Of a stretch of DNA of 64,000 nt, positions 39,335 through 52,600 are shown one piece after another. The position numbers and the translations under genes are program-made. This DNA comes from Guyanagaster necrorhizus (Eukaryota; Basidiomycota; Agaricomycetes; Agaricales; Physalacriaceae). Positions within the stretch are counted from its first letter, which is position 1. Every line of letters starts with the position of its first letter. The stretch spans positions 718,591 to 782,590 of the forward strand of contig NW_025064881.1 of the NCBI RefSeq assembly GCF_019112545.1, in the 5' to 3' direction. The notes below the pieces were generated by a model. The model searched no databases and had not been told where the DNA came from. It was given only the letters and a program-made list of their open reading frames with translations.

Positions 39335-40973
39335 TCAGCTACAGTACCCTAGCCCCGCATCTCTCAACACCTTCATCCGGCAACGAATCAAGCTCGATTC
39401 CGCAAAGAGATGTGCAGTCCCAACGCCAAGGGTCAAACACCTCAAAGGCATATGCGAATACATCCTTTCTTCGATAACATCCATAACCCTTGCCTCCGTA
39501 ACCGCTGCCTCACAACGCTCCCTCTTCCGGTATATTAGTTCCAAGTCTTTGAGATGCGGCGCCTCCTCCAGGATCCTCCGAACACGCGATGACGAGATCG
39601 AACAATAATCGTCTTCTTGGCCAAAGTCGCTCTCCCTCACGACTAGCTTCTCCAGCTCAGGAATCTTCCGCACGAGCTCCGCTATATCCCCCGATAGGAT
39701 GGGGACACGGTCAACGATAAGGTGGCGGAGTGAATCTCCGGAATGTCGGAATAAATGATCAAAGCAGGACGGATCAAAGCGGCGGCGGGACTGCTTTCGG
39801 GGACCGGAGACAAGTGCGAGTGTCCGAAGATTAGGCAGTTCCATGCGTGACATTATGTCCGTCAGTTGGATAGGCGAGCATAACACGGATAACGTCAGGG
39901 ATGTGATTCCCATGCGTCGAATGCTGCTGGGAGCGAAGCGAGTGTGCCCATAGATTGTCGTATGAGGAATGATTGTCAGATCCGTCGCATTCGGGAAGGA
40001 GGCGACGATGTCAGGTGTGGTGAAGTATAGCATCATGTCTTCTAGCACTAGGGTACGAATCTGGGACGCGGGGAAGGTGGTGGATCCGTGAGCGAAGAAG
40101 GGCGTCTTGGAAGCATGGACAGTCTGGAGTTTGGCGGCGGTGGAGAATCCTGGGAAACGATGAAGATGGAAGGAATTATCGGTCTCGTGAACTCTTAGGC
40201 TCTCGAGCATCCCCAGGTCTATTCCAGGAGCAAAGAGATGATAATATGAGCCAGTCGGAAAATAGGCTCTGACCTCCATCGTACGCCATCTGTGTGCCTG
40301 CGTACGAAGGAGGGTAATTAGAGGTTCGAACCAGATTACGAAGGCGCGCATAGTGTCCTTATTGATCGTGCCAGATCGAGAATAGAGAATTATGGATAGT
40401 GGTGATGTATTCGAGCGCTGGAGATAGAGATTAACGATGTCTCGCTGTTTTTTGAGTATTTTGCGAGGTTGGACATCGATGGGGATACCGATAGTAGACC
40501 ATATATGAGGTAAGCTCAGACAGATATCTCTCCATCTTGAGCACACCATTGATATACGAAGTATGGTATGGGGATGCTCCGAAAAGCAACATTCTTCGAA
40601 GATCTGGAAGAGGAGTTCGGGGGGTAGTTTGAAAATCTGCACATCCGGAGGTTGGCCGCTGATAGGACACACGAAAGTAAATTCGTGCTTCTGTCTGGAG
40701 CGACGTTTCTTGGATTGGAAAAGGCGGCCCTTCTGAAAACCATATTAGTGGAAGACAAGTATATGGAAAGGACCAAGAGCGTACGGTAGTCCAAGAATCG
40801 ACCTTGATACTTGGACAGATATTGACCAGCGTGCTTGGAACCACGGTAGTTGTGAACCGAATCCAAGTGGACGAGGACTGACTGAAAACGCTGGAGCGGC
40901 GACTATTGTTGCGCTTCGTGTCACCTTCCACGGCTTTCGCCCACCTCCGAAACACAGACCAAGGCGCCATCAT
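39335..40973 (-). CDS. F-box protein (second copy), two exons
   Basis: The large exon (445 codons) begins with GTG rather than ATG, so it needs an upstream exon. Exon 1 starts MMAPWSVFRRWAKAVEGD (ATG at 40971-40973) and ends NICPSIK. A GT-AG intron of about 80 bp joins it to KGRLFQSKKRRSRQKHEF, then CPISGQPPDVQIF. The F-box reads FKLPPELLFQIFEECCF...ISMVCSRWRDICLSLPHIWS at residues about 90-140. Leucine-rich sequence follows to the stop at 39335-39337. The total is about 520 aa. Its expected role is substrate choice in an SCF ubiquitin ligase; the target is unknown. Sequence identity to the F-box protein at 28317-29843 is low apart from the F-box. Confidence 0.82.
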
Positions 40974-42135
40974 TGGGAGTAAACGAGAGATATGGATGAG
41001 AAGTCTAACCTCTCAGCGCAGGCCTTTTCTTAACTCCTTGAATTCTCGTAACAATCACGGATGACTGCAGTTCTGGTTTCAAAGCTCCATGGAGATACCA
41101 TTGATCGGGTATTTATGTGGCCATCTAAAACAAGAGATAAGCCAACTCAAATAGCATGATGACGGAAGTATTGCACGGACCTTCGGAGACGGGTATTTAG
41201 TCGGAAAGATGACATTGCATGCAAGGTATCACTCCTTCGACTCAATACTGAGGTTGCATAAACCGAATTCACGGCGAGAAGGATGTATTGAAAGGCCTGT
41301 AGTATTCGATTCAGTTACGCGGGGCCACTCCATTGCGGACATCATGTTAAGATATGTTCCTATTGGAGATAAATGGACTATTAAAGGAGTGAAACGCGCC
41401 GCGACATACCAAGAGTATGCTTGATACTTGGAACTTGTTGCTTCAGAAATATCAGCAGTTGAAACGTTGTCAACAAGGATAAGCGTCTGTATATTCGAGC
41501 TCCACGGGCGGTGATGTGGTTGCGAACCTTGGGCTATAAGAAATGATGGTCTGCGAGGGAAAAAAGGGAGGTCACCAAATCCAACATTCCCTCCTGCACA
41601 GATCATTGCTCGACGCAATGGAGATCCATGGTAGCGATCCAGTGACAGGTCCAAGATACCTGTCAGTGAAAACGGAGCTAGTGAGACGGCGAGGGTGGTA
41701 TCCGATTCCAACGTCGTCTCGTGCTAGGACTGCAGGCCTTCACGTCAAAGACATTCCTCATTCTGGACGACATAATGGTAAGAGACTGAGGTATGATGTG
41801 TCCTGTCAAGGCTAATATCTGTCTAACCCCCCCCCTCCGGGAAATGCCGAAAGACCGGTACTACTTTTCTCTGACCCTCTGTTGCTTTCTGGCCCACTTT
41901 TTTGCACCTTTAAATTGTTCGGCTTTATAACTGTTCTCAACTGGATATCGACATATCTACACCATTACCGATGCGGGCGGTATTGCTTGTTGATTTAATT
42001 TCCGATTGTACTATGTAAGGACTCCATACTGTTGTCTTCCATACCACCGTCTTGACATACACACAACAGCCATACTACCCGTGGTGGCCCAAAAATTTTC
42101 TTGAATGGAACCCAGATTCCGAGTCTTGGTTTTGC
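40974..42135. other. Intergenic, one unassigned minus-strand frame
   Basis: The frame 41229-41711 (minus, about 160 codons) has an ATG but no motif, and a shorter plus-strand frame overlaps it. A poly-C tract of about 11 bases lies near 41,826. I cannot support a gene. Confidence 0.4.
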
Positions 42136-43677
42136 TTACTTGGGCTTGATAGCTTCCGCCTTGGGCCACATAGTCATCGGCGCAAAGCCATCGACCAGGG
42201 CAGACGACCTTGTGCCATCACCCTACGCGACGGTATCAGAATACCGACCACTCGAGGAATCAACTACTCACAATCAACCAGTTCGGGAACCCAGGATCAA
42301 ACGGCAGAACGCCCTCGAGATACTCAGCCTGCTCTTTCGACAGGGTAATCGTGAGTGCTTCGATATTCTTCTTCAGATGTTCGACTTTGCGACCACCCAC
42401 AATCGGGAACACGTAGGGAGTCTTTTGCAGGTGGTACGCGATGGCAACTTCAATATTCTTTCAGATTCATTCAAGGATGGCTGAAGGCTGAACGAACCTG
42501 CTTGGATGCTCTTCGCACCAACTTCATTGGCGACTTTCTCAAGGGCAGCGGCCATCTTGATTTCAGCTTCATTGCGCTCCGGTTTGCCATCCTGTGTGAA
42601 TCCTTTTCGTTCTTTTGCGATGTTTTCTTTAAATGCTTGGTCTTCTGCATTTGTACGGAGTCTGCCTGCTCCAAGAACACCCCAAGGGGCGAGAGCGAGA
42701 CCTGAAAACTGCGACTTAGCGCTTGGAGTAGGGACAGAGCGCCAACATGCAAACCTAGGTCGCGAGCCATGGGGATGATCTCGCGTTCAAAAGATCGATC
42801 CGTCAGGCTCCAGTGACCTTGATAGATGCAAAACGGAGTCTTTCCGTGGTCAATGGCATATTGATTGGCTTTGGCGACGAACCACGCCGGAGTATCCTAC
42901 AAGAGACGATTTTAACTAACCGCCTAGATTGACAAAGTAAAAATGGTACCGAAATACCCTATGACAGATACGTGATGAATGCTTCAAATGATACTTGCGC
43001 TGAACGGAAATCGAAACTCACGAGATGTAATACCTTGCCAGATACCACAAGATTGTGCAAGTTGGACATCAGCTCTTCAACGCTGGTCTCCCAGTCATAG
43101 AAATGGACGTATAGGATATCGATGTAGTCGGTCCGGAGGCGCTTTAACGAAGCATTAATGGCGAGGTGCCTGGCCTTACTCCCATTTCCAACATAGTGAA
43201 CTTTTTGGGATATGGCATCATCGTGCTGTTTCCAGGGACCGCTATACTGCAATCATTCAATTCAAATTGCTGTTTGCCGAGCAATATTGGAAGGCACACC
43301 TTGGTTGCAATCACCATTTGGTCCCGGTTGCCTCGCAGTTCCATCCATTCGCCTATTAGCTCCTCGGAGGTGCCATCTTGACTAAAAAGCATAAAACAAA
43401 TAAGCATCGCGTCTATCATCTACACGAATACCCACTAATTAACGGCCGTATCTATGAAGTTACCGCCTAATTCGTAGAAAGCATCCAAAAGCTCAAAGCT
43501 TGATTCCCTGGTCACTTCTCCCATTCCCTGGCCCCAGGCGGTACCAATGGACATTCCTCCCAGTTGAAAGGGCGAGACACGAATGCTCGCTCGCGGCGAG
43601 AGTAGCCTGTACTGGCCCAGGGGACTAGGGGCATTGGGAGGCGGAGGGAGAAAGGGAAGGCGTTCTGTAGAAGCCAT
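42136..43677 (-). CDS. Aldo-keto reductase (fungal aryl-alcohol dehydrogenase type)
   Basis: An NADPH-dependent aldo-keto reductase. Exon 1 starts [15 protein letters not shown] (ATG 43675-43677), includes [15 protein letters not shown] and ends FIDTAVN. The intron splits the codon of the catalytic Tyr, restoring [28 protein letters not shown] carries the active-site Lys. [16 protein letters not shown] gives the DYIDLYxxH-type motif. Later exons read [51 protein letters not shown] and [10 protein letters not shown], then [13 protein letters not shown] to the stop at 42136-42138. This matches the AAD/norsolorinic-acid-reductase-like group, which reduces aromatic aldehydes. A ligninolysis-related aryl-aldehyde role is plausible but inferred. 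The gene appears intact with about six introns. Confidence 0.88.
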
Positions 43678-43701
43678 GAGCGGATAGGAAGTCTATCGAG
43701 C

Positions 43702-43708
43702 TTATATA
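43702..43708 (-). promoter_or_regulatory. TATA-like element of the aldo-keto reductase gene
   Basis: The minus strand reads TATATAA about 25-30 bp before the ATG. The position is close to the start codon, so the mRNA leader would be very short or transcription may start elsewhere. Confidence 0.35.
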
Positions 43709-45212
43709 TGCATGTGGCATCTGGCAGGGAAGATAACGTCAGAATGATGGCGACACGTCAGGGGATGACTACACGAACAGGACGTCAATGATGATTTGAT
43801 AAAGAACAGAGACAGGAATTTCAATACTGAGTCGCAAATACTCATACCTAGACCAGCCGTAGCTCAAGTCATCCTTGGAAGGTTACCATCCACTTCTAGT
43901 TTACTTTCAATCCTGAGACTCTGCATCCCAATTATCTTGGGTAGGCTTGATACCACCCAACCAGGAACTGTCCTTCAGGAACCACACAACCCCATCGATA
44001 TCTTGGGTCATGAGCCTCCATCTTTCTCAAATTCGTCGTCGAGATCAACCTGGGTCCGGGCCAAACGACGAATCGGTATGAAGAAACAAACGGCATGGCG
44101 AATATCTTCTCTGTATCCGATTGCAAGAAAGAACTCCAATCTGGGGTTGGGTAGAGTCTGACGCAGTATCAGGAAGCTTGAGTGGGAATCCTTGAGTACA
44201 TTGTGACATACCATAATGATGATCCACCGTCCAGCTAACGCGTGTTATGCTGGCTATGCCCCAGAATTTTTGTGGACTAGTGTCAGTATCAATTGAGTCG
44301 CTCCAATCAGAAATTTATGCATATCCTGAGGGGCTTACGCAACCTTGTAGTCACTTCCCATTGGATTGATCGATCAATCAAAATTAAAGAAAAGAAAACG
44401 CCTATGACACAGAGCAAGCGAAAGGAATCACGGGAAAATTTTAGACACCTGCCCTAGGAAGTAAACCAGGGAAAGCTTTCGTGGCTGCTAAAGATCTAAG
44501 TGCCAGTGGATGAGCAGGATCAAGGTTTGGTTACCTTGGCCCGCCCTCGGTTCAAACTATTCTGACCGCATCTGCCGTAATTAATGAAATAAACGCCCCT
44601 CCTTCGTCGGACCTCGATATCCAATACTTGCTATTATTTGGTCTCGCACGTTTATGACTTCTATTTCTATAAAATGAATAAGTAGTGTATGCTAACAGAG
44701 GCATATTTTTCAATTACCTGGCTCTAAACTCAACAAGAATCACACCTGGATATTGAGAACGTGAGAAACGGTGAAAGAGCTATTTTCCGTAAACCGCAGG
44801 TTCTTAACATAACCTCGGGAGTTGGGAGTAAAAAGACTTTTATTCGTTTCTACAATGTAGAATTTACTATATCTGAGTGGTTTTGGCATGTATCAAGCGC
44901 CTTTGTCCTTTATAACAATGTGCAAGAATCTAATACTTAACGATTAATAACGTGGCAAAGAGGTGGAGAAATTTTCACTCACCATAACTCACAATCGATC
45001 AGACCAGCTGAGATGGGGAAAAGGGAATAAAGGAACGTGAAAATAGCCATGAACGGTCTAAAATCAAATTTAGCAAGCCGAAATCTATGGGGACGTTCGG
45101 ACTGACTCGAAGAAATAAAAACGAAAAGCAGCCAAAGTCAAACATCGACGATTTGCCTAAAGACTAAGAGTAAGCTTCGCGATAGTAGAAACAAAAGGGG
45201 AAAAACTGACAT
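43709..45212. other. Intergenic, no supported gene
   Basis: A minus-strand frame near 44,214-44,008 ends with an acidic tail (TQVDLDDEFEKDGGS) and might be a short exon, but no neighbours could be joined to it. Nothing else was recognised. Confidence 0.45.
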
Positions 45213-46627
45213 TTATGAGCTGCTGAAGGTCGACCCAAGATCACCGTACTTGATGTTCGAGAAAACGACATAGGAGCTGGCGGCCGACGATTCGACATCA
45301 GATGGTACGCCAGAGCTTGTAGAGCAAGATCCACGGGCGACACCAGGGTCGGAGGCATCAGTATCGGTAGGGTAGTCACTGTCAAGCCACAACATGTTGG
45401 CAGTGTGGTCATCCCAGACACTCATAACCAAAGCCATGCCAGACTCAAAGGCATCACCCATGACCGCTAATCCACCACGGCTGGCGAAGGAGTCGGTGTC
45501 ACCGAAGGCGGTCTTCTGGGCGGTGCAGAAGTCGTCTGTGATGGAGTTGTACGAGTCCATGCCGTCGATGTTCGTAGCGGAGTTTTGGATAACTTCACCG
45601 TTCTGAACGTAAATGCGCCGGATTTCGACGAGGTCGCCGGAAGTCGTGTTGTCGGAGGTGATGAATTGAGTAACGACGGTGAACGTGGAGCTGGTATCGA
45701 CGGTCAGGCCAGTGCCGAGGAAAGTCTCGTTTCCCATGCGGTATGAGTTGAAATCGCATCCGTCTTTGTCACACACTCCATCGTACCTCTCGTCACCATC
45801 ACCGCAATCAGTGCCGTTGCAGCGCTGCTGCCCGGAGATACTGCAAACGTGAGGGGTGTAGGCGGCCGCCTGGGAGTTGGCTTCCCAGACATCCATCTCA
45901 TTACAGCACGAGCCGTAGTAGCCAGTTCCGGAGTTGGAGTCATTGGTGGAAGGAGTCCAGTCGAGAATATTGGCCTTTTGAAGACGTGAGAAGGGAGGGA
46001 AAATAGCAAACGTAAAGTACAAACCTCCCCGTTGATGAACTTGAGGTCATGAGGACACTGTGTGTCGCAGTAACCAGTTCCGTACTTGGCACCAGCCTTG
46101 TTTGTGGAGTATTCCGACGTTCCACCATCAGCATCCATCTCCACAAAGTACAGAGCACCGTTGAGGCCGCAAGGGAGAGTCGACATGTCGACGTCGAAGG
46201 TAAACTCCTTGTTCTTCAAGTTGAACATCTGGTAGGTGTCCTCGTCGTCGAGAAGGTAGACACGGCTGCCAATATTAGAGCCAGTGACAAACTTCAGAGT
46301 AAGCGCATCATCGTCGGTGGTGATACCGTAGGTGCCGGAGTAGTCTGCACCGTCCAGGGCGCAGCTCGACGTACATGTGTCGACGTCAGTACAGATGGAA
46401 GTGTCCCACTCATTGCCAGTGTAGCAATTCGTGTAGCCACTGGTAATGTGGAGCCAGCGCCAATTCGCGTCGAGGACAACCGACTTGGACTGCGAAGTGC
46501 AGCTACCGTCAGACGTGCACTCTTGGATGGTGAGAGATGGATGGGTTTCTGTGGTGTAGGTGCCAACCTGCTGGCCCCGGGCAGAACGAAGGAGAGTGAA
46601 AGCGACGAGTGCAGCTACGCCGTACAT
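45213..46627 (-). CDS. Secreted GH7 cellobiohydrolase (catalytic domain only)
   Basis: A family 7 glycoside hydrolase that releases cellobiose from cellulose chain ends outside the cell. I chose the ATG at 46625-46627 ([10 protein letters not shown]), which gives an 18-residue signal peptide ending ARG before [12 protein letters not shown]. One 50-bp intron (about 45,975-46,024) joins KFINGE to ANILDWTPS. The catalytic motif is [10 protein letters not shown], with nucleophile and acid/base glutamates in E-M-D-x-W-E. Cysteine-rich CBH landmarks are present ([47 protein letters not shown]). It is 454 codons long and ends [12 protein letters not shown] at the catalytic core, with no linker and no CBM1. 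It could also be called an endoglucanase, but the CBH-type loops (for example [21 protein letters not shown] [14 protein letters not shown]) favour cellobiohydrolase. Confidence 0.93.
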
Positions 46628-49600
46628 TTTGGCTGTAGTGGATTGACGATCCTGGGGCAAAATTCGCAGTTTATATACGAGCCTGATCGGAGAATATCTG
46701 GGGATTATTTCTCGCTAAACGTAGCCTGCGAGAGTGTCGCCGGGTACACAGGTAAAGAAAAAAGGAGAAAAGAAATGCCAATATTCAGTAGCAACCGGAT
46801 ACTTCTCGGTTGGTTGGCCAAGGTCGCCTTTTTGATGCTGAACTAGAGCTCGAACACTTTCGACTCCGAGGAGACACCGATAGATAAAACTCCGCGAAAT
46901 CTGAGAAGGGGGCCGAGAAATGTCGTTCACACCTCTGCGCCTGAAGAGCCGCCATCGTGATCGCGAAGTGTCACAAACGTAGAAAAGGGTGTCGAGACCC
47001 GACGGATCCGAAAAGCCGTACTTCCGGGCCGCTCTACCGGGATGAAAGGTCGGTTCTGTGTCTTGTCGCTCTTGGAGTCTAGGTCGCCACTATCGTCGGT
47101 ATTGATGACTCAAACCCCGTAGCTAAAAGGATCAAGATTCTTCACATCATAACGATGCATTTAGGATACGTATTCGTCGCGTTCTCTCGGAAAAAAATGG
47201 GTGCTTTTGTATCCACCTTACCCTCCAAGTCACCGATACGTAAATTCTCCAGCCGCTTAGAACACATGGTTACCATTTAGGATCGATGCAGATGCTGCGG
47301 TCCTGATGCACACCCAAGGCCATAATCCACGTGACAAAATGAACTTGGTATTTCTTCAAAAACTATCGTACTTCTATAAGAATTTACAGCTCCTCCATAG
47401 CAACGCTTACTCCGTCCGCGAAACTACCAATTACTTCCCGAAGCTCTTCCTCATTCAGAATGGCTTCATGACAGCGAGCAGCGACCCCAATCGTGTTCGT
47501 CTCCGCATTCAAAGCGACATCAATGTACAAACCATACTAGCAACATCAATCAGAACCAAGTCACAGGAGTACAAGCCCACGCGCATACCTTAGGAAGATG
47601 TGAAAGATCCAACGTGTCGACCGACGACCGAAGCTCGAAAGGCTCTTCAGCAGCATAGTCAGTAGGTACCCCGACCTTGACAGGAACGATCAGTAAATTG
47701 CCCATGACACAGAAATTAAAGACACGCGTACAGGGAGAATCTGAAGAAGCGAATCATGGGAGATCGTCCGGATCTTGTTGCCATGCCAAAGCAGATTGAT
47801 GAAGATATTAAACAGCGGCCCGTCATATTGAACCCATTTCAGAATCTCCGGCAGAGCACTTTGTTCAAATGCAGTACGCCTTCCGAGGTCTACTTGAAGT
47901 TGACGCGCTACGTCGCCGACTTTGCCAGGATCAGCTGCTGGGATGCACATAGGCAGAATGTTGACACAAGGTCCGGCGAGCCTCTCCAGGTTGTCAAATG
48001 AAGCGGCGCGGCTGGTATGATACACGCCTAACACAGGAGAGTCTTGTCCGGTCAAGGTCTTCCCCACACGACCCCAAACCGCCAACACTAGGGCTTGAAG
48101 ACCAAGACCAACTGCTTGACAGCGCGACTGCAACGAGTCTGTCGAACTAATGATAGCAGGAGCCCGCACGAAGACCTGCTTCAGATCAGAGCAAGAGTGT
48201 TTGGGTCCCAAAAGGGACGATCCATTGATTTTTAACGAATCCCGCCAAAAGGTGGCCTCGGCGGCCCTATCCGACTTAGTAGAGACGTGTTTGATGAACC
48301 CGGCAAAGTCTGGAGCGCTCGTGCAGTCGAAGCCTTGGTACAATGCGCACAAGTCTGCAACCAGCAGAGGAACAGACCAAGCATCTAGTAGCAATAATGT
48401 ATCAACAGACGTCATTGCCCTCGAGATCAGTCGCTTCTTACCGTATGTGGCATGATGGAGTACGAATAACAGCGCGTCTTGCTTTCCTACTCGCACAAGC
48501 TTAATACGGCCTGACGGAGTAAACAAGGTCGATGGCCGACGGTATTCTATTCGTACTTGCTCTTTGACGCATTGCTCGAAATCCCCATCAAATTCGGTAA
48601 AGCTCCAGCTTAGATCATTCTTCGGAAGACTCTTTTCAATAACTTGAAGAACATTGGAAGAGGAAGTCGCAGCAAACACGGTACGGAGGATGCCGTGACG
48701 TTTCCGAAGAGCATCCCATGCCTGACGTAGTCGGTCAACGTCAAGCTGTTTTGAGGGTTTGTACACGAACACCGGCTCGTAGAACGTGCCACCGCAGCTG
48801 AGCCATGCACAAAGATGATAGTGTTGACCCTAAAGGCAGCCATTAGCATCAAGTACAGTATAATTATGTTGGTTGGAACATACAGGAAGGACAGGTAGCA
48901 CTTCTTCAACGTCCTCATCTCCGAGACCTAGAAGCTCCAATACCTGCGCGCGTTCATGGTCTTGTACAAGTTCTCTCGCAGACAAGATTGCATCATGAGC
49001 AGAGCTTTGGGAGACCTCATAATTACCGCAGATCCCGGCGATCGTCTCACCCGCGAATACGTCCGATACTGCGATGTCGAGCCCTTGACTTCGGCACCTG
49101 GATGCGATCTGGATCGCAGCAATGGAGTCCAGCCCAAGGGCATAAAGCGGTGCATGAAGTCCGACGCGTTCGAGAGATATTCTGGAGATTTTTGAAAATA
49201 TCTGGCGTAAAACGGTCTCGTTCGGCGAAAATTCTCGAGTGGGTTCATCAGCATCGTCTTTAGATGGTGAGGGCGCGACGAATTTCCGAGAGGCAGTTGC
49301 TACCTCTCGAAGATTGGGGGGATAGCTTAGAACGCTATCCGAAGGTTCAAGGATGATGTTTTCAAGTGTCTCTCGTAGGATCTCAAGGTTTCTTTGCAGT
49401 TCGTCCTCAGAAAATACTCGAGGCTGACACCCGGCTCGAATCTCTAAAACGTCACTCGCATGAATAATTTCGAGATTCAAAGGATACTAGAAAAATAAAG
49501 TCAGGATGGGCAGATACATAGTTAAGAACTAAAGACCCACCTCGGCTGGTGACGGGTCGCTTGTCAGGCTATATGGAATCCACAGATCTGATCGTGATCG

Positions 49601-52600
49601 GCTTTGTTCTCCAGTATGCTGCTGGAACACAAACAAGGTGTCAAAGAGCGATTCTCCAGTGGAAGTGTCTGCGCGCCACTTTCGTTGTATAAGACGAAGA
49701 GGGACATGATGATGTGGTTCACTTTGTACGTTCGACGCATGCTGCGCCTGAACGGCCTCGGCATTTGTCCAAGCTGTTTGGGATAGCGTAAAACGGAATG
49801 GTATTGTGCTGAAGTTAAGTTTACATTTATGAGTAAATTTTCTAGACCAAAAGAAATACCTCTCACTTGAAAAGCGGGCCGCTGGCGTGCAATGCATTGT
49901 CAAGGTCGATCGCACGACCAGAGACCACTTGGCCAAAGACGACATCCGGTGAGCCTGTGATACTAGCCAAGGTTTTTCCCCTAAGAGGTGTAAGGCATAT
50001 GAAAGACAATTCGATTAATCACCCACCATGCCAGAAGAGCAACGGCTTGGACTGTCACACCCAACGTTTTGATCGTATCAAGAGCGCCTTCAGGAAGTGT
50101 TAGTAGGGTTCGAGCGAGGTGACCTCGTGTCGTAGTTCCTTGTCTCATTGGTAGTGGTGCACAAGTGAACTTGGACAGACGCTTTCGCCAAAAGTCCGAC
50201 TCGTCCTTAGAACTGTGCAAGATGAACGGTACAGCGTCAGGGAATTGCGGACGCTTCAAAGGTTCGATTCCTCGGTATGCAGCGGCGACATCGTCGAAGA
50301 TGGAAGGCAGAGAAAGCCCATCGTAAAGACTATGGTATGTAAGTGCGGAAATATGGCACAGAGAGAAAACTCTCACCAATGATGAATTAAGGCGATCAGA
50401 ATTCGGGTATCTGGAGCGCATATAAGGTGAAAGGACAGTGGCGGTATCTCAAATGCATGTTCATCCTGAATAGCTTCTGATTCTTTGATTTTCTGCCCCA
50501 GTGAACAGATGTCTGTATTGGAAGAAACCGAGTACTCCGTCCAACGTATGGATGCATTACTATGCACCGCAGCGACCCAAGCGTGATCGCCTTCTGGACA
50601 TGCAATGAACGAGGAACGTAAGATATCTGTTGACGCAATTACTTGCTCCCAAGCAGATTTAAGGCGAAAGGTGGAGACGGATGGATGTAGCTTAATCACA
50701 TGATCTCCCATGTACAGCCGACCGCTCGACGCGACTGTTTGAGTGAGCATCCCGGTTTGCAAAGGCGTTGCCGGAAACATTGCCGTGATTATGTCATCTT
50801 CGGCAAGAAGCCGAACGATGGGGCCGTATTCGTTAAGGAGACGCGTTTGAAGGCCTTTAAAGGCGCTCACAATAGCGCCGGCGGACTCGGACACTTCCGC
50901 AGAAGATTCGTTGACATAGCCCACAAGTTTCCCTATACAGGGATGACGCATGATGGCAAATGTAGGAACGGCGAAACCTTCAGCTCTCAACTGCTGGGCC
51001 AGGCGAATGCTGGTGATAGAATCAACCCCAAGGTGGAGGAAAGAAAGATCCTTGGTGATAATAGTTGGATCTACGTTGCAAAGTTTGGCAACTACGTCTC
51101 GAACTAGAATTTCTCGAGGAGACCAGGTCGTCGGGTCATACAAGGCACGTTGTAATGGCACACTGGAAGACAGTGATGGCATTGTTGGCGTTATAGTTTG
51201 GGTGGGATCAGTGACAAGATTCGCCATACGGGACAACAGAGACGTGACGGAAGCGCTCAAACCAAAGCTAGGCGTGTAACCGGCGAAGATAGTGGCAGCG
51301 TTTTCGTTTGGATCAGCTTCAAACGCTACAGCCAATGGATGCTATAATTGAGATCAGTTAGCAGATAATAGGCAACGGAGGACATGCTTACGTCGATGGC
51401 TGCCTTACTCTCGAGGACTGACCAAAGTTTATGGGACGGGGACGGGGACAATGTTGACCGACTAAAGTTGAACAGCGTATCAAAAAGTTGTTCGCCAGAC
51501 CCAAGCCACCGTTGTATCAAACGAAGAGGAGTATGTTGATGTTCCATCACAGACGATAGATCAACCTGAACTTGACGGGCGATATCGGCAAATATTTGAA
51601 CGTCTACAGCACGAACCCGGACAGGTACAGTAGTAATACAGGGAGCTAAACAGTATAAAAGTCACAGAGAAAGCGTCACAGAGGAACAAGACACATACCC
51701 AACATGTTATCCACTCCGTCGACTAGCAATGTACGACCTGACAGAACGACACCAAATACCTTAAATGTCTATGAGGAAAGAATACACCAAGAATGTCCTG
51801 AAAACATACAGAATCATTGATCTTCTGATGCTCTCCTAACGCAATTCCGAACGCTGACAGTGCCAGAACATGGAGACTGATATTCAAAGCACGAGCAGTT
51901 TGCTCGAGCACAGACAATGGTACACCGAGAACATGTCTTTCATGATTAGATTCGAGGCTGCTATATGTATGAGTGATGGCGGGCTTGGGGGCATTGTCGA
52001 GATAATCAGAATAGAATGAACGAGCCAACTCTTGCGACTGGTGTGCGAGATGGCTGATCAAGCGACTGATTGGAGCACGTTGGAGGGTAAAACACCCTAA
52101 GTACCGTTCATAGATCTCTGACAGGAGCATCGGCAGCGATTCACCTATATGGAAAGACGTGTCGGGTAAGCAATTTTATTTTTCTAAGCCGATAACATAC
52201 CATCGTAGATTGCGTGATGCATAGTAAGACGAAGAAGTGTAGACCCTGCCTTCGACGAATATAATGCAAGCCGAATGGGCGGCTGAGTTCCGATATTCTG
52301 CACTACATCGAGTTCGACGGCACCTATATCTCCGCGAAGAATGACTAGAGGATCTTTGTCATCCGACACTTCGACAACCGACCAGACATTTGAGACACAG
52401 GAAAGAACGACTTGGACCACGTTTCTGTCGTCGATGAAAAAACAGGTTCGCAGGATGTCGTTTGCAGCAATCGTTTCATCAATCGCATTGCGAAGCTGAG
52501 ACACGTCTGCCTCGTCAAGACGTAAAATGAAGTGATTGACGTAAACGGGCTGAGCAGAATTGAGCGTGTGAGCAATCAGTCCTTCTTGCAATGGTAGACA